Positions 1 through 8,550 of a DNA stretch of 64,000 nucleotides are shown in pieces. How positions within the stretch are numbered: position 1 is the first letter of the stretch; the number at the start of each line of letters is the position of its first letter. The notes beneath the pieces were generated by a model, which was not told the DNA's origin, searched no databases, and worked only from the letters and a program-made list of their open reading frames with translations. Source of the stretch: Paenibacillus puerhi (GTDB lineage Bacteria > Bacillota > Bacilli > Paenibacillales > NBRC-103111); assembly GCF_009846885.1 (NCBI RefSeq), contig NZ_WUWM01000002.1:62001-126000 (forward strand), in the 5' to 3' direction. Both the position numbers and the translations under genes were made by a program.

Positions 1-548
1 CGCAAACGCGTCACGCCATTGCCCTTCTCCATCGGATTTGTTGTCTTGCCGCGCATGAAGGTATTGTCTCCCACAATTAAAGCCCCCGGGCGGGCCAGCT
101 TGATTGCCCAATCCAGATAGTTCGGATAATTGCCTTTATCCGCATCGATGAAGAAGAAATCGAACTGCCTTCCTTCCGCATGAAGTCTTTGCAAGCTATC
201 CAGCGCCTCTCCGACGCGATATTCCACCTGATCGCCGAATCCGGCAAGCTTCAGGCTGGCATGCGCGAGCTCGGCATATTCGGGTACCAGCTCCAGGGAT
301 ACCAGCCTTCCTGCAGGCTTTAGCCCTCTTGCCAGGCACACCCCGCTATATCCTCCGAGCGCTCCGATCTCCAGCGCATCGCGCGCCTGTACGGACTTCA
401 CGAGCAGCGTCAGCAGTCTGCCGTAACCCGGCGCGATGGATATATCCCTCATGCCCCGCTCAGCAATGGCCGCCGTCACTTTCTCCAGCACCTCGTCAGG
501 TCCAAACAGGCTCTCGGCATATTGCTCCTGCGACATTTCAGCCGTCAT
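1..548 (-). CDS. SAM-dependent O-methyltransferase, partial at window edge
   Basis: Reads leftward from an ATG at 548 and runs off the window, so the C-terminus is missing. The visible ~182 residues have the class I methyltransferase order: an N-terminal helical cap, the SAM-binding stretch ALEIGALGGYSG near residue 60, an acidic strand end in VSLELVPE, and the FFFIDADKGNY motif that holds the metal-binding Asp in caffeoyl-CoA-type O-methyltransferases. Family members methylate small hydroxylated compounds in the cytoplasm; the substrate cannot be told from sequence. It is divergent from the rRNA methylase gene on the right, with a 129-base gap. Family assignment is firm, specific role unknown. 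Confidence 0.85.
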   Translation of the reverse strand, partial: MTAEMSQEQYAESLFGPDEVLEKVTAAIAERGMRDISIAPGYGRLLTLLVKSVQARDALEIGALGGYSGVCLARGLKPAGRLVSLELVPEYAELAHASLKLAGFGDQVEYRVGEALDSLQRLHAEGRQFDFFFIDADKGNYPNYLDWAIKLARPGALIVGDNTFMRGKTTNPMEKGNGVTRL

Positions 549-677
549 CTAGTCCCACTCCTCTCATCCAGGGCTCTACCCTCTGCGTTGTATAATCATC
601 GGGAATCGCCTATACTAGGTTATTGTATGGTTTTGTGACAAGCAGTTCAACTCGGTCCGATTCGGAGTGAATATCTT

Positions 678-1874
678 ATGACGTCTTATTCCCCAACTAT
701 TCAATTGATTGCAACCTCCCCCATGGGCCTCGAAGCCGTCGTGGCCAGGGAGGTGCGGGAGCTTGGGTACGACCAGGTCACCGTGGAGAACGGCCGCATC
801 ACCTATACCGGCGACCTGCTGGCGATATGCCGATCCAATCTGTGGCTTCGTACCTCCGACCGGGTACTTGTCCGCATGGCCCAGTTCGAAGCCAAATCCT
901 TCGATGAGCTGTTCGAGGGCGTCAAGGCGCTTCCCTGGGCCGACTGGATACCCGAGGACGGCGAGTTTCCCGTTGAAGGACGTTCCCATAAATCTCAGTT
1001 ATCCAGCGTTCCCGCCTGCCAAGGGATTGTGAAAAAAGCCGTTGTCGACAGCATGAAGCAGCGCTACGGGACAGAGTGGTTCCGGGAGACGGGCGGACGC
1101 TACGTAATCGAGGTATCCTTGCTGAACGACATCGCGACGATCACCCTCGATACGACGGGACCCGGACTGCATAAGCGGGGCTACCGTAAGCTGGTGACCG
1201 AAGCGCCGCTCAAGGAAACGATGGCGGCCGCCATGGTGCTCCTCAGCCGCTGGCAGCCCCAGCAGCCTCTGTATGACCCGTTTTGCGGCTCGGGAACAAT
1301 TCCTATCGAGGCAGCCATGATCGGATGGAATCTTGCTCCGGGCCTGCGGCGCAGCTTTAACTCGGAGAGCTGGCCCCTTATCGGGGAAGAGCTTTGGGAG
1401 CAGGCCAGAGAAGAAGCCTACGACTCGGTTAAGGACGATATTCCGCTGCAAATCGGCGGCTCGGACATCGACGCCAGCGCCATCGAGGTTGCCCTGGCTG
1501 CTGCCAAAGCAGCCGGACTGGCTAACGATCTGACGTTCAAGACGATTCCGGTGGGCAAAGCGCTCCCGACCGGCGATTACGGCTGCTTGCTGACTAATCC
1601 TCCCTATGGCGAGCGGCTCGGCGATTCCGGCGAAGTGGAGCGCGCCCTGCGCCAATTCGGCCATATGTACAAGCAGCTGCCGAACTGGTCGGCTTACCTG
1701 CTCAGTCCAAGCAAGCAGCTTGAGCACTATGTGGGGCGGCATGCCGACAAGAAGCGCAAGCTGTTCAACGGACGGATCGAATGCAATCTGTTCCAGTTCT
1801 TTGCACCCGGCGGGTTGTACGGCTGGCGCAAGGGAGCGGGACAGGCGGAAGAGAACGGACGCAAAGAAACCTAA
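678..1874 (+). CDS. ypsC: THUMP-domain class I SAM-dependent RNA methyltransferase (RlmL/YpsC family)
   Basis: A 398-aa protein of the YpsC/RlmL-N family, which N2-methylates guanine in 23S rRNA. The first ~160 residues are the ferredoxin-like and THUMP RNA-binding part (ATSPMGLEAVVAREV near the start). The catalytic domain follows, with the SAM motif DPFCGSGTIPIEAA near residue 200 and the catalytic TNPPYGERL near 308, the NPPY box typical of exocyclic amino methylation. Length matches the family. Start ATG at 678. It stands alone and is closed by a hairpin at 1910-1954. The family is clear; the exact target base is inferred from homologues. Confidence 0.92.
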   Translation: MTSYSPTIQLIATSPMGLEAVVAREVRELGYDQVTVENGRITYTGDLLAICRSNLWLRTSDRVLVRMAQFEAKSFDELFEGVKALPWADWIPEDGEFPVEGRSHKSQLSSVPACQGIVKKAVVDSMKQRYGTEWFRETGGRYVIEVSLLNDIATITLDTTGPGLHKRGYRKLVTEAPLKETMAAAMVLLSRWQPQQPLYDPFCGSGTIPIEAAMIGWNLAPGLRRSFNSESWPLIGEELWEQAREEAYDSVKDDIPLQIGGSDIDASAIEVALAAAKAAGLANDLTFKTIPVGKALPTGDYGCLLTNPPYGERLGDSGEVERALRQFGHMYKQLPNWSAYLLSPSKQLEHYVGRHADKKRKLFNGRIECNLFQFFAPGGLYGWRKGAGQAEENGRKET

Positions 1875-1909
1875 TCCCCTCGTGATAACAGCTATTGACC
1901 GAACAACCC

Positions 1910-1955
1910 AAAGCCTTTGTCTGCTCCTGATTCTCCCGGAGCGGCAAAGGCTTTG
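1910..1955 (+). terminator. Hairpin downstream of ypsC
   Basis: AAAGCCTTTGTCTGCTCC (from 1910) pairs with GGAGCGGCAAAGGCTTT (to 1954). The stem is long but the following T-tract is weak, so this may be an imperfect rho-independent terminator. Confidence 0.55.
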
Positions 1956-2137
1956 ATCGTTAGCTAAGCAACCAGCCGGCAGGCGGTTAGCGCATCTCTT
2001 CGTTTCTACTTTCCGTCAAACGCAAAAAGACCCGCCTCAAAACAGCCCACAGAGCCGGTCAGTCCCACCTCAAGATGTGACATCCGGATTCCGTACGCTG
2101 TATGGAGAATGCGGATCTTATCCCATTTCATGCATGT

Positions 2138-2437
2138 TCAGGCGTGCTTCAGCCTCTTCGGCCGGCACATCAAATAGTCGAACAGGGGAAGAAAGATATC
2201 ATGCTCGGCTTCACATTGGACGGACAGCTTAACCTCGCCCTTCCAATAGAAGGTCATCATCTGACGGCTCTGCCCACGGATCATCTCAACATCCCAGTCC
2301 GGACTCGACAGTTCGTAAACCTCTTTATTCACAAACAGCTTCGGACCTTCCGGAGACAAAAATACGCCGATGAAATCGCCGCCGATTTTCGTATAGAACC
2401 CTTGCTTGCTCATGATGATTCGTTCCTGATTAACCAT
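2138..2437 (-). CDS. Conserved protein of unknown function under a c-di-GMP riboswitch
   Basis: A 99-aa soluble protein that I do not recognise. It has no signal peptide, membrane segment or cysteine motif. It is rich in alternating hydrophobic and charged residues (GDFIGVFLSPEGPKLFVNKEVYELSS), which suggests a small beta-rich fold. The ATG at 2437 is preceded by GGGAGG at good distance; an internal ATG at 2413 has a weaker site. Its leader holds a GEMM-I cyclic-di-GMP aptamer and a terminator, so expression should follow c-di-GMP levels. Genes under this riboswitch class usually act in motility, adhesion, surface or exopolysaccharide processes, which is the only hint to function. It could alternatively be a PilZ-unrelated cell-surface regulator; nothing in the sequence decides. 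Confidence 0.75.
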   Translation of the reverse strand: MVNQERIIMSKQGFYTKIGGDFIGVFLSPEGPKLFVNKEVYELSSPDWDVEMIRGQSRQMMTFYWKGEVKLSVQCEAEHDIFLPLFDYLMCRPKRLKHA

Positions 2438-2464
2438 CGGTTATTCCTCCCTGCCATTTACGTC

Positions 2465-2497
2465 AAAAAAACGACTCCCGTATTCGTACTGGAGCCG
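2465..2497 (-). terminator. Terminator of the c-di-GMP riboswitch expression platform
   Basis: On the minus strand CGGCTCC (2491-2497) pairs with GGGAGTCG (2472-2479), followed by seven T. It lies between the aptamer (2520-2628) and the start at 2437, the place expected for a transcription-terminating riboswitch switch element. Confidence 0.8.
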
Positions 2498-2519
2498 CTT
2501 TACGCGTATAGCGCAAGAT

Positions 2520-2628
2520 TCGCTCCGTCCTTTCGGCAGCTGGCTGGCATCACGCTCCATATGAGCGCCTAAGCCCCTTTAGCTTTGCGTACTCAGGCTT
2601 TCGCCCGGTTTGCTTTTTCGAGCACGTT
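2520..2628 (-). promoter_or_regulatory. GEMM-I cyclic-di-GMP riboswitch aptamer
   Basis: Read on the minus strand the leader contains, in order, AAAGCAAACC, a GAAA tetraloop hairpin (GGGCGAAAGCCTG), ACGCAAAGC, GGGGCTTAGG, a variable hairpin (GCGCTCATATGGAGCG), then GATGCCAGCCAGCTGCCG. This is the conserved core and order of the GEMM-I (c-di-GMP-I) aptamer: GCAAACC, GNRA loop, ACGCAAAGC, and the closing GC-rich arm. A short GCTC/GAGC closing stem can be drawn with 2522-2525. A terminator lies just downstream, so control is probably by transcription termination. Assignment is from remembered consensus, not a covariance search. Confidence 0.85.
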
Positions 2629-2640
2629 CGAGTCGTTTTT

Positions 2641-2860
2641 CACTCATTCCTTGTTCTTTATTAAGAATAAGAGATAGGATCATTTGTATATATAATTCTT
2701 TATGACTATTTTTTCGATAAATTTCGGGACTTTCGGATTGTTTTTAGGGAAATCGGCTCTTTTCGCTCTCAAAAATCCAGGTGACGACTGAACCCTGGCT
2801 CCATTTCCTGGACCCTCGGCCCATCTTTGGCCCAGTTTTCCCCCTCCATTATCCACATGG
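2641..2860. other. Intergenic region upstream of the riboswitch
   Basis: About 220 bases without a gene. The part 2655-2720 is AT-rich and should carry the minus-strand promoter of the riboswitch transcript; several TATA-like stretches prevent choosing one -10. No ORF of note. Confidence 0.4.
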
Positions 2861-2892
2861 AAAAAATCCCCAAGACAATAGTCCCAGGGATT
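2861..2892 (-). terminator. Rho-independent terminator of the DUF1450/HesB pair
   Basis: Minus-strand AATCCC (2887-2892) pairs with GGGATT (2865-2870) and is followed by a run of T. It lies just after the DUF1450 stop codon at 2904. Confidence 0.7.
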
Positions 2893-2903
2893 AGGTTGAA
2901 GCT

Positions 2904-3125
2904 CTACTTCACATATTTACTTGCCTTCTCAATCGCTTCATCCTCGGTTTGGCCAGTCACGTAGCGTCCGTTGATGAAGATGAACGCAAAGCGCGAGCAT
3001 GGGCCGCAATATGACTTGCAGCCCACTTTAATATCGGCGTCCGGCGCCAGCTTCTGCAGCTTGGACACCGCCGTTTTCATTTTCATATGCTTGCATTTGT
3101 CGCAAACGCGTATATCGTTAGCCAT
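2904..3125 (-). CDS. yuzB: DUF1450 family protein (YuzB-like)
   Basis: A 73-aa protein with four conserved cysteines: CDKC near residue 8 and CKSYCGPC near 36. It has the DUF1450 ending FIFINGRYVTGQTEDEAIEK. The pattern resembles a small thioredoxin-fold, ferredoxin-like metal or redox protein. Function is unestablished in the family. It lies 29 bases after a HesB-like iron-sulfur protein gene on the same strand, which suggests a joint role in iron-sulfur or redox metabolism (inference). Length and motifs match B. subtilis YuzB well. Confidence 0.85.
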   Translation of the reverse strand: MANDIRVCDKCKHMKMKTAVSKLQKLAPDADIKVGCKSYCGPCSRFAFIFINGRYVTGQTEDEAIEKASKYVK

Positions 3126-3154
3126 GCGGCCATCCCTTTCTTAGCGCGGCCTGA

Positions 3155-3457
3155 TCAATGGTCCCCGTGATTGCCCTTGCTTGGATTCGTTACGGCAAAC
3201 CCTTCTTCCGGCACATAGAAGTAATCCACGCGGACGCCATCCAGCAAAGGCTCGTCCTTCTGCAGAATAACCTCAATCCCGCTATCGGTTGTTACGACCT
3301 CGTCCTGATCGGTCGGTGTGTCCATCCCCATGCCGTAGTGGGCATGGTCGCCATGCTTATGCGTAATATAGACGCGCAGCTTCAGCTCTTTATTCTCTTC
3401 CTTATCGATCTCGGCCAGCAGCACCTTGGCCGCATTCCTTGAAATTTTACATTTCAT
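3155..3457 (-). CDS. HesB/IscA-like (A-type carrier fold) protein lacking the cluster cysteines
   Basis: A 100-aa protein that follows the IscA/HesB pattern: an N-terminal helix (SRNAAKVLLAEI), central beta strands, then GIEVILQKDEPLLDGVRVDYFY and GFAVTNPSKG. Classical A-type carriers end in a CGC motif and have an upstream Cys; here the only cysteine is at residue 3 and the tail is histidine-bearing (GNHGDH). A His-rich stretch THKHGDHAHYG around residue 32 may bind metal instead. It is therefore unlikely to carry a cluster in the usual way. It probably shares a transcript with the DUF1450 gene. Start ATG at 3457. Confidence 0.8.
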   Translation of the reverse strand: MKCKISRNAAKVLLAEIDKEENKELKLRVYITHKHGDHAHYGMGMDTPTDQDEVVTTDSGIEVILQKDEPLLDGVRVDYFYVPEEGFAVTNPSKGNHGDH

Positions 3458-3688
3458 CGTCCTGTCACTTCTCCCACTCTGCGTTTCTCCTTATTGTATA
3501 AAAACCTTGCGACGAAAGCAACCGCACGCGGATGAAACCTTCATTCGGCGTACTCGTAATGCAAAGTAGCTTGCGAAGAGTCTCCATGTCTTTTAATATG
3601 GAAGGACGTGAGCAAAGGCAGCAAGCAGGAAGATAATGAAGCATTGGGCGGCAGATGCCGACCCGACCGGAAAGGCAAAGGTGAGCCC

Positions 3689-4804
3689 ATGATTTCGTTT
3701 TACCGCAAGTACTACAAGACGATCTTCGATATCGCGCTGCTTGTGTTGACCGTGTATTTGTTTATGTTGGCGTTCAGTTACGTGTACAACATAGCCAAGC
3801 CGATTTTCATCGCGTTCGTCATTTACCTCATTAACGAGCCTTTGGCCCGCTTTCTTCATCGGAGAGGACTGCCCAAGTCCATCGCAGCGGCCATATCCAC
3901 CCTGGTGTTTATCATCGTAATCCTGGGCATCATCACCGGTACGGGAGTTATATTCACGACTCAAATTATCGGACTGGCGGACAAGCTGCCCGATTATGCC
4001 GTCGTTTTGGAGAAGGAGCTCATCAACCGCACCGGGCAGCTGCAATCCATGATGGGATCACTTCCTGTCGACGTGGACCTTGTGGAGAAGGCCAAGGAAT
4101 ATTCGACCGTTATTATCCAAAAGGCTACGACTATAGCACGGGACTTCCTAATAGAGCTGTTCCGGATGCTAACCTCGTTCTCCACTTTTGTCGTCAACTT
4201 CGTCATTGGCATCATTCTGGCTTATTTTCTCAGTATCGAAATCCAGTCCTGGAAGCGGGTCGCTTCGGAGAAAACGCCCCGTACGTTCAAACTGGCTTTC
4301 CACTTTCTCCGGGAGAACGTTTTGCTCGGCATCGTCACTTATATAAAGGCCCAGGCCAAACTGATCAGTATCACCTTTGTCGTCATCTTCATCGCGCTGC
4401 TCGCGCTGGGCGTCAATAATGCCTTCTCCATCGCGCTGCTGTCCGCCATCTTCGACGTGCTCCCGCTGCTCGGGGTATCCACCTTGTTTATCCCGTGGAT
4501 CATCTACCTGCTCGTCGTGGGACAGACGACGCTGGCCATCTGGCTGACCGTCCTGCTTGCTCTCGTAGTCGGGGTCCGGCAGATTCTGGAGCCCAAGATT
4601 ACCGGCGATTCACTGGGCGTATCGGCCTTTACGATGCTCGCCTTCATGATCATCTCTCTGAAGCTGTTCGGAGTGGCCGGATTGATCTTGTCCCCGGTGC
4701 TGATCATTCTGATCAAGGCGCTTTATGAGCAGGGATACCTGAAGAAATGGATCCGTATGCCTGCGGAAGAATATGAAACGACCGAGCCTGCTGTCAATAA
4801 ATAA
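3689..4804 (+). CDS. AI-2E family transporter (polytopic membrane protein)
   Basis: A 371-aa membrane protein of the AI-2E/PerM family. Two N-terminal helices begin at LLVLTVYLFMLAFSYV, a soluble central part follows (KLPDYAVVLEKELINR), then five or six C-terminal helices. Among these is the family hallmark of conserved GV..RQILEPKITGDSLGVSAFTMLAFM. Members are linked to autoinducer-2 export or to Na+/H+ and osmotic functions; the substrate here is unknown. An in-frame GTG lies at 3608, but the ATG at 3689 has an AAAGGTGAG site and begins where homologues do. Convergent with the DUF1232 gene. Confidence 0.85.
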   Translation: MISFYRKYYKTIFDIALLVLTVYLFMLAFSYVYNIAKPIFIAFVIYLINEPLARFLHRRGLPKSIAAAISTLVFIIVILGIITGTGVIFTTQIIGLADKLPDYAVVLEKELINRTGQLQSMMGSLPVDVDLVEKAKEYSTVIIQKATTIARDFLIELFRMLTSFSTFVVNFVIGIILAYFLSIEIQSWKRVASEKTPRTFKLAFHFLRENVLLGIVTYIKAQAKLISITFVVIFIALLALGVNNAFSIALLSAIFDVLPLLGVSTLFIPWIIYLLVVGQTTLAIWLTVLLALVVGVRQILEPKITGDSLGVSAFTMLAFMIISLKLFGVAGLILSPVLIILIKALYEQGYLKKWIRMPAEEYETTEPAVNK

Positions 4805-4822
4805 GCCCCTTGGATAGAAGGC

Positions 4823-5056
4823 CTATCCACCGTACTTACGTTCTGCACGGTCGGTGAACCAGTTCATCAGCAGCATCGTAACGGCAATATCGTCAAGCGG
4901 CATGAACGGAAGCAGATCGGGGGCTATCCAATAGGCGAGGGCGGGCACGGCAAATAATAGCTTTTCGCCTATCGGCACCCGGCGCGATCGGAGCAGCGGG
5001 ACGATCCGCCGGAAGACATGCCCCCATTGTCGCAGCGATAGGATTCTCTTCCACAT
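4823..5056 (-). CDS. DUF1232 (YkvA) family protein
   Basis: A 77-aa protein with the YkvA domain: basic N-terminal helix, RVPIGEKLLFAVPALAYWIAPDLLPFMPLDDIAV. The APDLLPF..LDD stretch is the family signature, and the middle hydrophobic segment may associate with the membrane. Role unknown in the family. It lies downstream of no obvious partner and converges on the AI-2E transporter with 18 bases between stops, over a small hairpin (GGATAG/CTATCC at 4812-4828). Confidence 0.82.
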   Translation of the reverse strand: MWKRILSLRQWGHVFRRIVPLLRSRRVPIGEKLLFAVPALAYWIAPDLLPFMPLDDIAVTMLLMNWFTDRAERKYGG

Positions 5057-5171
5057 AAGTCAGTCACCCTCCCTTCCATCGGTATAACCTATCATACCCC
5101 AAAACCTCCCTAATGTGACGGATATCTCTCAGATAGATCCCATGACTCCCAGGGAGACTCGATTCAACGCA

Positions 5172-5205
5172 GAAGACCGCCGGAATCCATATTCCAGCGG
5201 TCTTC
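5172..5205 (-). terminator. Hairpin after the LysM peptidase gene
   Basis: GAAGACCGC (5172-5180) pairs with GCGGTCTTC (5197-5205), just past the stop at 5210. There is no long T-run, so it may act with limited efficiency. Confidence 0.55.
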
Positions 5206-5209
5206 CTGT

Positions 5210-6409
5210 TTATATGACCAGACCCTCGATAAGAAGCGGCATCAGCTCGCGGATGATAAGCCCAAACTGCTCGATAGGCAAAGGATTGACCCCATAGCCG
5301 GCTTCAATCGTAAAGCCCGGCCGGCCGTACTCCCGGATAAACCAATCCTTGTAACCGGCATCGCTACCTGTGAGCTTCACCGCGCGGTAGCCGCTCAGCT
5401 CCTCGAAGCGTGCGGCCAGCGGAGCCGCCTCCACCGGCTCGAAATCCCGGTAATTCCAATAAATTTCCCGGCCCTGAGTATGAAATGCCATCACTAGACG
5501 GAAGTTCCGGCTAGCCGTAAAGTCGGCCATCGCCCTTGCCTCCGGCTCGGATAGCGGGCCCGGCCCCGTATAATCACGTGGTCCGGGTCCCGGCCTGGCA
5601 CGGCGGTCACGCTCGGTCTCCCAGTAGGCAGGAAACTGATCATTCAGATCCACGCCTTGGATATTGGCCTTCCAGCCAGTAAAATCGGAGGACCCTCCAT
5701 TCCACTCAAGCAGCCGCTCATAGTATGGATGCTCGGGCGAGGCTCCCCGCAGAACAAGCTCGACACCGTCCGGGTTGACCATCGGCACGATCCATAAGGA
5801 GGTTTCCTCCATCAGCTTCCCGGCATCGCTGCCCGCCAAGGTCTTCCCGCTGGCTGCAGCCGATGCATAACGCTCGGCAAAACGCATGAGAAGCAGCGAA
5901 GTGATCCATTCATTGGCGTGAAAGGAACCGTTGTAATGCACCTCCCGCTCCCCATGCCCGATCCGGATGTAGGGAATCGGCTGTCCCAGCACGGTTCGGC
6001 CTATCGAACCAACTTCAATAAAAGGAAACTCCTCTTGAAGCTGATCGAGCTGGGAGGTGAGCTCCCTATAGCCATAGACGCCATCTTGGGCGCGGACGAT
6101 GCCGTACAGCCGCGGCAATGTCAGAGTTTGTCCAATACGCAGACGACGCGGGTGGACATCGGGATTAACCTCCAGCAGCTGGGCGGGCTCCAGCCGAAAG
6201 ATCCGGGCCACCTCTTCGAGCGTATCCCCGGCCTGCACGGTGTAGCTGCAAGCGGGCAATATCGGAATACGAATGGTGGCCCCGGGCTTCATTCCGCTAA
6301 GTTCCCTAAGCTCGCGATTCGCCCCGACTAACTGTTCCACCGGCAGGCCGTACCGCATCGCGATACGCTCCCATGTGTCTCCCCGTCTGATCACATAAAG
6401 GAATGTCAT
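5210..6409 (-). CDS. LysM-containing M14 zinc carboxypeptidase (gamma-D-glutamyl-diaminopimelate endopeptidase type)
   Basis: A 399-aa peptidoglycan hydrolase. Two N-terminal LysM repeats (YVIRRGDTWERIAMRYGL and YTVQAGDTLEEVARIF) bind cell-wall glycan. The M14 domain starts near residue 105 (YGYRELTSQLDQL). It has the zinc motif HANE, the second ligand region, the substrate-binding NPDGVELV, and the catalytic FTIEAGYG near residue 360. This is the layout of Lysinibacillus endopeptidase I and related sporulation or recycling enzymes. The ATG at 6409 with GGAGGTG upstream is preferred over the upstream in-frame ATG at 6469. It has no signal peptide, as in endopeptidase I homologues. Downstream of glutamate racemase on the same strand. 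Confidence 0.88.
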   Translation of the reverse strand: MTFLYVIRRGDTWERIAMRYGLPVEQLVGANRELRELSGMKPGATIRIPILPACSYTVQAGDTLEEVARIFRLEPAQLLEVNPDVHPRRLRIGQTLTLPRLYGIVRAQDGVYGYRELTSQLDQLQEEFPFIEVGSIGRTVLGQPIPYIRIGHGEREVHYNGSFHANEWITSLLLMRFAERYASAAASGKTLAGSDAGKLMEETSLWIVPMVNPDGVELVLRGASPEHPYYERLLEWNGGSSDFTGWKANIQGVDLNDQFPAYWETERDRRARPGPGPRDYTGPGPLSEPEARAMADFTASRNFRLVMAFHTQGREIYWNYRDFEPVEAAPLAARFEELSGYRAVKLTGSDAGYKDWFIREYGRPGFTIEAGYGVNPLPIEQFGLIIRELMPLLIEGLVI

Positions 6410-6480
6410 ACCTCTTACCCACCTCCGGCATCCTACCCATGCCGCAAGCGGCATGCGTTTCTCCAACATATGCCGGACAT

Positions 6481-7290
6481 TTATATTATATTCGGAACCC
6501 GCCAGACGACCGGCGTTACTCGGATCTGCTCCCCGAGCCAGCTCTGGGCGATCATGCGAAACATCGCCGGGTCCCCGCTGCAGAAAAATTGATGGACAGG
6601 GATAACCGGACTATTGGCCAGCATGCCTTTGTGGTACAGGATCGTGCTAACTTCTCGTGCCGTTTCTTCTGCGGAGCTGATCAGCTTGACCTGCGGCCCC
6701 ATAACGTTGCCGATCGCATCGGCCAGAAACGGATAATGCGTACAGCCGAGAATCAGACAGTCCAGCGGCAGGCCATTCAACTCCTGCAAGGTTTCCTCCA
6801 CCACCTGAGTAGTCCGATCTGTGCGGAACAGCCCGCGTTCGACCAAAGGAACGAATTCCGGACAAGCCTTGCTCACCACTTGAATGCTCGGCGATATTTG
6901 GCGCAGCGCCTGTTCATAGGCACCGCTTCGGATCGTCCCTTCCGTACCGATCACGCCGACGAATTGGTTACGGGTTGATTTGATAGCTGCACGGGCCCCC
7001 GGATGGATGACGCCGATCACCGGAATCGACAGCCTCGATCTGATTTCTTCAATCGCAACAGCAGTCGCCGTATTGCAAGCGATCACGATCATCTTCGGTT
7101 GATATTGGAGCAAATAATCGACGATTTGATGCGTAAAATGGATGACTTCTTCAGCTGGCCTCGGACCGTAAGGCGTCCGTGCGGTATCGCCGAAATAAAG
7201 GATTTTTTCTTGCGGCAGTTGGCGCAAAACTTCCTTTGCCACCGTTAGTCCGCCGACCCCTGAATCCAGTATGGCAATCGCTTGCTGCAC
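6481..7290 (-). CDS. murI: Glutamate racemase
   Basis: A 269-aa cytoplasmic enzyme that interconverts L- and D-glutamate for peptidoglycan. N-terminal ILDSGVGGLTVAKEV is the substrate-binding signature, followed by FGDTARTPYGPRP. Both catalytic cysteines are present, in VIACNTATAVA near residue 73 and ILGCTHYPF near 185. The length is typical. It starts with GTG at 7290 behind AAGGAAGCG. The next gene on the strand encodes a LysM cell-wall peptidase that releases the same D-Glu-containing peptides, so a shared cell-wall theme is likely. Confidence 0.95.
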   Translation of the reverse strand: MQQAIAILDSGVGGLTVAKEVLRQLPQEKILYFGDTARTPYGPRPAEEVIHFTHQIVDYLLQYQPKMIVIACNTATAVAIEEIRSRLSIPVIGVIHPGARAAIKSTRNQFVGVIGTEGTIRSGAYEQALRQISPSIQVVSKACPEFVPLVERGLFRTDRTTQVVEETLQELNGLPLDCLILGCTHYPFLADAIGNVMGPQVKLISSAEETAREVSTILYHKGMLANSPVIPVHQFFCSGDPAMFRMIAQSWLGEQIRVTPVVWRVPNII

Positions 7291-7458
7291 GTATGTTCGC
7301 TTCCTTCATCATAGGATGTGTAAGACTGGATGCTGCTTCTACAGAATATGTAAGTCCGGGAGTAACGGTCACCATGGACACGCCTATTGCGCGGCTGCCC
7401 CGGCATCCTCCCGCTCTCCGGGCTTCGTGACGGCAGGCTTACGTTCTATCCGTCCCTT

Positions 7459-8550
7459 CTACTTGGGAGGCTCGATGTCATCGAGAAGGGCGAGCGTGTA
7501 GCCCGCTTTTTGGATCGCCTTAACGATCCGGTCCAGCGCCTGGATATTTTCCGGGGAGCCCTGATGCATCAGTATAATATTGCCGTCATGCAAATTATTC
7601 ATAATATCGTTATACGGGTCCTCGGCTCCGTTCTTCCTCGGTTCCCAATCCCGCATCGCCGTGGACCAGAAGACCGAGGTGTACCCCATGCCGGATACAA
7701 GCTCCAGCAAATGCTTGTTATACCGGCCGTAAGGGAAACGGAAAAATGGCTGAATGTCCTGTCCCGTTACTTCCTTGTACAGCTTCTCGTAATCCTTGAT
7801 CTCCTTGCGGACCTGGTCGTCCGTCTGGAGATTCATATCCGTATGCGTCATGGTATGATTGGCGACCAGATGGCCGTCCTTCACCAATTGCCGCACAAAA
7901 TCGGGATTTTTCTTAACATTGTACCCGGCGATAAAAAAATTGGCTTTGGCGTCATTGTCCTTGAGCGCCTTCACCAGCGTATCGATATCTCCGAGGTCTC
8001 CGCCCGTATCGATGGTCAAATAGACCTTTTTCCCGGTGCCGACCCACAGCGCCTTCATACTGTCCGCGAACGTCTTGGTTTCGCCCGGAAAACCCGGGAC
8101 CTGACCCTTGGACTTTTTCATATAGTACCACGATAGCTGCTTCCGGTCTCCGCTCCCTGGCTCCTGAGGCTTGGTCGCATTCGATCCGACTGCGGCGCCT
8201 GCCGGATTGCGGGTCGCTCCATACACCGAGCCGGCTGCCGTATCCGGGGAAGGGCTCGGAGCGGGCTTCTCCTTGGACTCAACTGGCTTGGTCGTCTCAA
8301 GCCCCGCTCCTCCAGCTCCATCCGGCGCGGAATTCCCATTCCCGCTTCCCGAGGTAACCGGGGTCACCGGCGGGGAGGGGACGACCTGGGCCTCACTTGG
8401 AGGCTTTACACGCTGCTGCGTCGGGGCGGCCGGCGCAGGTTGCTCAATCGGCGCTCCCGAGCTACCGCTGCCGTTGCCGCCATCGCTGCAAGCCGTTATA
8501 ACACAGACCAGCGCCGCGCATGTCAACCCGATTCTTATGTATCTAGTCAT
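7459..8550 (-). CDS. Polysaccharide deacetylase lipoprotein (PdaA-like NodB domain)
   Basis: A 363-aa exported lipoprotein. The signal peptide ends in the lipobox VITAC (Cys21). A ~110-residue low-complexity Gly/Ser/Pro linker follows, then a NodB domain from about residue 150. Motifs: VYLTIDTGGD (usual T[FI]D.G), NHTMTHTDM metal-binding histidines, RFPYGRYN, and LMHQGSPENIQALDRI near the C-terminus. The order and the late motif are closest to the PdaA group that makes muramic delta-lactam in spore cortex, though a membrane-tethered linker is unusual for PdaA. Start ATG at 8550 has GAGGAGG. Cell-wall deacetylation is firm, spore role is inference. Confidence 0.85.
   Translation of the reverse strand: MTRYIRIGLTCAALVCVITACSDGGNGSGSSGAPIEQPAPAAPTQQRVKPPSEAQVVPSPPVTPVTSGSGNGNSAPDGAGGAGLETTKPVESKEKPAPSPSPDTAAGSVYGATRNPAGAAVGSNATKPQEPGSGDRKQLSWYYMKKSKGQVPGFPGETKTFADSMKALWVGTGKKVYLTIDTGGDLGDIDTLVKALKDNDAKANFFIAGYNVKKNPDFVRQLVKDGHLVANHTMTHTDMNLQTDDQVRKEIKDYEKLYKEVTGQDIQPFFRFPYGRYNKHLLELVSGMGYTSVFWSTAMRDWEPRKNGAEDPYNDIMNNLHDGNIILMHQGSPENIQALDRIVKAIQKAGYTLALLDDIEPPK

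Noticed and set aside
2985-3005. GAACGCAAAGCGC, similar to one GEMM motif
   Set aside because: It is inside the DUF1450 coding region on the wrong strand and lacks the other aptamer elements.
7387-8136. Long plus-strand frame opposite the polysaccharide deacetylase gene
   Set aside because: The minus-strand deacetylase has full motifs and a lipobox; the plus frame has none and no ribosome site.
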